NCBI RefSeq assembly: GCF_008370645.1
Contig: NZ_VTZN01000022.1
Location: 1-46,130 of the forward strand
From: Mycobacterium simiae
GTDB taxonomy: Bacteria > Actinomycetota > Actinomycetes > Mycobacteriales > Mycobacteriaceae
Length of the DNA stretch: 46,130 nucleotides
Direction of reading: 5' to 3'
Shown here: positions 43,962 to 46,130 of the stretch, piece by piece
How the letters are laid out: every line of letters starts with the position of its first letter
Numbering within the stretch: position 1 is the first letter of the stretch
Translations under genes and position numbers: made by a program
The notes under the pieces: model-generated
What the model saw: the letters and a program-made list of their open reading frames with translations, nothing else
The model's database searches: none
What the model was told of the DNA's origin: nothing

Positions 43962-44888
43962 ATGGGTTGGTACCTAACGCGCCGGATCGCGGCGATGGTG
44001 CCGGTCTTCCTTGGTGCGACACTGCTGATCTACGGCATGGTGTTTCTGTTGCCGGGTGACCCGGTGGCCGCTATCGCCGGAGATCGGCCGCTGACTCCCG
44101 CGGTGGCCGCGCAGCTGCGGGCCCGCTACCACCTCGACGACCCGTTCTTGGTGCAGTATCTGCGCTTCCTGGGCGGCCTGCTGCACGGCGACCTGGGCCG
44201 TGCCTATTCTGGACTGCCGGTCAGTTCCGTTCTGGCCCATGCGTTTCCGGTCACCATCAGGCTGGCATTGATTGCGTTGGTAGTGCAGGCGGTGCTGGGT
44301 ATCGGGTTCGGCGTGATCGCCGGCCTGCGGCAGGGTGGCATTTTCGACGTCACAGTGCTAGCCGCGGGTCTCATCATCATCGCCGTGCCGATCTTCGTGC
44401 TCGGCTTTGTGGCGCAGTTCCTGTTCGGCGTGAAGCTGGGATTGGCGCCCGTCACCGTGGGCGGCCGGGCGACCTTCAGCCGTCTGCTGCTACCCGGGAT
44501 TGTCTTGGGCGCGGTGTCTTTCGCTTATGTGCTGCGGTTGACCCGGTCCGCGGTCGCCGCCAACGCACACGCCGATTACGTCCGCACCGCCACCGCTAAG
44601 GGTTTGTCACGGCCCCGGGTGGTAACGGTGCACATTCTGCGTAATTCACTGATCCCGGTGGTGACGTTCCTCGGCTCGGATCTTGGCGCGCTCATGGGCG
44701 GAGCGATTGTGACCGAAGGAATTTTCAATATTCACGGTGTGGGCGGGGTGCTATACCAGGCCGTTACCAGGCAAGAGGCACCAACGGTGGTCTCGATCGT
44801 GACGGTGCTGGTAATGATCTATCTGATCACCAATCTGGTGGTGGACCTGCTCTACGCCGCCCTGGACCCACGGATTCGATATGGCTGA
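43962..44888 (+). CDS. dppB: Dipeptide/heme ABC permease DppB
   Basis: A 308-residue inner-membrane permease of the DppB/OppB type. Six membrane helices are evident, the first at about 9-29 (IAAMVPVFLGATLLIYGMVF). A large first external loop contains DPFLVQYLRFLGGLLHGDLG. The EAA-type ATPase-contact loop is ADYVRTATAKGLSRPRVVTV. It pairs with DppC to form the pore. It starts one base beyond the dppA stop and overlaps dppC by eight bases. Confidence 0.95.
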   Translation: MGWYLTRRIAAMVPVFLGATLLIYGMVFLLPGDPVAAIAGDRPLTPAVAAQLRARYHLDDPFLVQYLRFLGGLLHGDLGRAYSGLPVSSVLAHAFPVTIRLALIALVVQAVLGIGFGVIAGLRQGGIFDVTVLAAGLIIIAVPIFVLGFVAQFLFGVKLGLAPVTVGGRATFSRLLLPGIVLGAVSFAYVLRLTRSAVAANAHADYVRTATAKGLSRPRVVTVHILRNSLIPVVTFLGSDLGALMGGAIVTEGIFNIHGVGGVLYQAVTRQEAPTVVSIVTVLVMIYLITNLVVDLLYAALDPRIRYG

Positions 44889-45744
44889 GCTAGGCGGCTT
44901 CTGGCTGGACACCTGGCGCGGGCTGAGGCGCCGTCCCAAGTTCATCGTGGCCGTCGCTCTGATCTTGCTCGTCATTGTCGTCGCGGCTTTTCCGGCCTTG
45001 TTCACCGAGATCGACCCGACCTACGCCGATCCCGACCAGAGCATGCTGAGTCCGTCAGCGGCGCACTGGTTTGGCACCGACCTGCAAGGGCACGACATCT
45101 ACGCGCGCACCGTCTACGGCGCCCGCGCCTCGGTAAGCGTTGGACTGGGAGCGACCTTCGCAGCGTTTATCGTCGGCACGACGCTGGGGGCGCTGGCCGG
45201 CTTCTACGGCGGCTGGCTGGACGCGGTGGTCTCGCGGATCACCGATGTGCTTTTTGGCCTACCGCTGTTGCTGGCCGCAATTGTGCTGATGCAGGTCATG
45301 CATCACCGCACCGTGTGGACAGTGATCGCCATACTGGCCTTATTCGGCTGGCCGCAAGTGGCCCGAATCGCGCGCAGCTCGGTGCTGGAGGTTCGCGCTA
45401 GCGACTACATCCTCGCGGCTAAAGCATTGGGCGTCAGGAGATTTCAGATTCTGCTGCGACACGCGTTGCCCAACGCCCTGGGGCCGGTGATCGCGGTCGC
45501 CACCGTCGCGCTGGGGATCTTCATCGTCACCGAGGCCACCTTGTCCTACCTGGGGGTCGGATTGCCGACGTCGGTGGTGTCCTGGGGCGGCGACATCAAT
45601 GTCGCACAGATGCGCCTGCGGGCGGGCTCGCCCATCCTCTTCTACCCCGCTGGTGCGCTGGCAATTACGGTGCTGGCTTTCATGATGATGGGTGACGCGT
45701 TGCGAGACGCCCTGGACCCGGCGTCACGGGCGTGGCGGGCATGA
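44881..45744 (+). CDS. dppC: Dipeptide/heme ABC permease DppC
   Basis: A 287-residue permease of the OppC type. The N-terminal helix is at about 23-43 (FIVAVALILLVIVVAAFPAL). A conserved external part has HWFGTDLQGHDIYARTVYGA. Further helices follow, and the EAA loop is SDYILAAKALGVRRFQILLR. It overlaps dppB at its start and dppD at its end (ATGA, 45741-45744). Confidence 0.95.
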   Translation: MAELGGFWLDTWRGLRRRPKFIVAVALILLVIVVAAFPALFTEIDPTYADPDQSMLSPSAAHWFGTDLQGHDIYARTVYGARASVSVGLGATFAAFIVGTTLGALAGFYGGWLDAVVSRITDVLFGLPLLLAAIVLMQVMHHRTVWTVIAILALFGWPQVARIARSSVLEVRASDYILAAKALGVRRFQILLRHALPNALGPVIAVATVALGIFIVTEATLSYLGVGLPTSVVSWGGDINVAQMRLRAGSPILFYPAGALAITVLAFMMMGDALRDALDPASRAWRA

Positions 45745-46130
45745 ACCTTGCAGCGCCGCCGCTGTTGTCGGTTGAGGGCCTGCAGGTCAGGTTCGGCGCC
45801 GACCAGCCGGTGGTGCGCGGCATGGACTTGACCGTCCTTCGCGGTCAAACCGTGGCCGTGGTGGGCGAGTCGGGCTCGGGGAAGTCCACGATGGCCGCAG
45901 CCATTCTCGGGCTGCTTGCACCCGGTGGACGAATCACGGCTGGGCGCATAGTTTTCGACGGACGCGATATCACCGCATTCGACCGGCGGCTGATGCGAGC
46001 GATCCGTGGTCGAGAGATCGGCTACGTTCCCCAGGATCCGATGACGAATCTCAACCCGGTCTGGAAAGTCGGCTTCCAGATCCGGGAAGCTTTGCAGGCC
46101 AACACCGATGGCCGCCAGGCGCGATGGCGA
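45741..46130 (+). CDS. dppD: Dipeptide/heme ABC ATPase DppD, partial
   Basis: The first 130 residues of an ABC ATPase from ATG 45741. Walker A is VVGESGSGKSTMAAA, and the Q-loop is GYVPQDPMTNLNPVWKVG. The signature and Walker B motifs lie beyond the window end. M. tuberculosis DppD carries two fused ATPase domains; whether that holds here cannot be seen. It is translationally coupled to dppC. Confidence 0.93.
   Translation, partial: MNLAAPPLLSVEGLQVRFGADQPVVRGMDLTVLRGQTVAVVGESGSGKSTMAAAILGLLAPGGRITAGRIVFDGRDITAFDRRLMRAIRGREIGYVPQDPMTNLNPVWKVGFQIREALQANTDGRQARWR

Overview
The window is high-GC DNA from a non-tuberculous Mycobacterium. About two thirds of it (roughly 16.0-46.1 kb) follows, in reverse orientation, the gene order I know from M. 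tuberculosis Rv3686c back to Rv3663c: a CYP137-like P450, tRNA-Pro, cds1, a metallophosphoesterase, ponA2, whiB4, the two Get3/ArsA-like ATPases, a DUF4177 protein, RidA, an MBL-fold hydrolase, crp, nth, a thioredoxin-like protein, a NUDIX hydrolase, marP, ephE, a holin-like membrane protein, a secreted protease, acs and dppABCD. Crp is almost identical to the M. tuberculosis protein as I remember it. The species cannot be fixed from the sequence alone.

Region 1 (1-15.97 kb) is an accessory stress island. It holds a frameshifted heme oxygenase, a YghA-type SDR, a broken GH15 gene, a MASE1-GAF-PP2C phosphatase, a STAS protein, a decayed methyltransferase/FAD-oxidoreductase/Rieske operon, a second SDR, a Rho_N protein, a nucleotidyltransferase, an acyl-CoA dehydrogenase-like protein, an EEP-family hydrolase, a 56-residue peptide, an isochorismatase, a WGxxGxxG surface protein, a ferritin-like protein, a CocE/NonD remnant, an SRPBCC protein and a DUF4193 protein. 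At least seven promoters resembling the SigF consensus (GGTTT-N15-GGGTA) lie in its intergenic gaps, several in divergent pairs, so the island looks like one general-stress regulon.

Region 2 (16.0-24.9 kb) is core, but a class II Fic protein with a field of CTATAG-type repeats upstream of its start sits beside tRNA-Pro(CGG).

Region 3 (24.9-27.7 kb) is the most interesting part. Between whiB4 and the ArsA-like ATPases, which are neighbours in M. tuberculosis, lies an AT-richer cassette. It has a P450 with an unusual I-helix (ARGAT), divergent from a 54-residue peptide ending in WLCICAVPE, which is followed 14 bp later by an M29-aminopeptidase/NicX-like metalloenzyme. It resembles a minimal P450-modified peptide (RiPP-like) pathway that I cannot match to a described class.

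Region 4 (27.7-46.1 kb) is core again, with several tightly packed operons. A scar between acs and dppA (41.1-42.3 kb) contains the tail of a polymorphic-toxin-like protein, its multiply frameshifted putative immunity gene, and a fragment of a D12-class DNA adenine methyltransferase. The window ends inside dppD.
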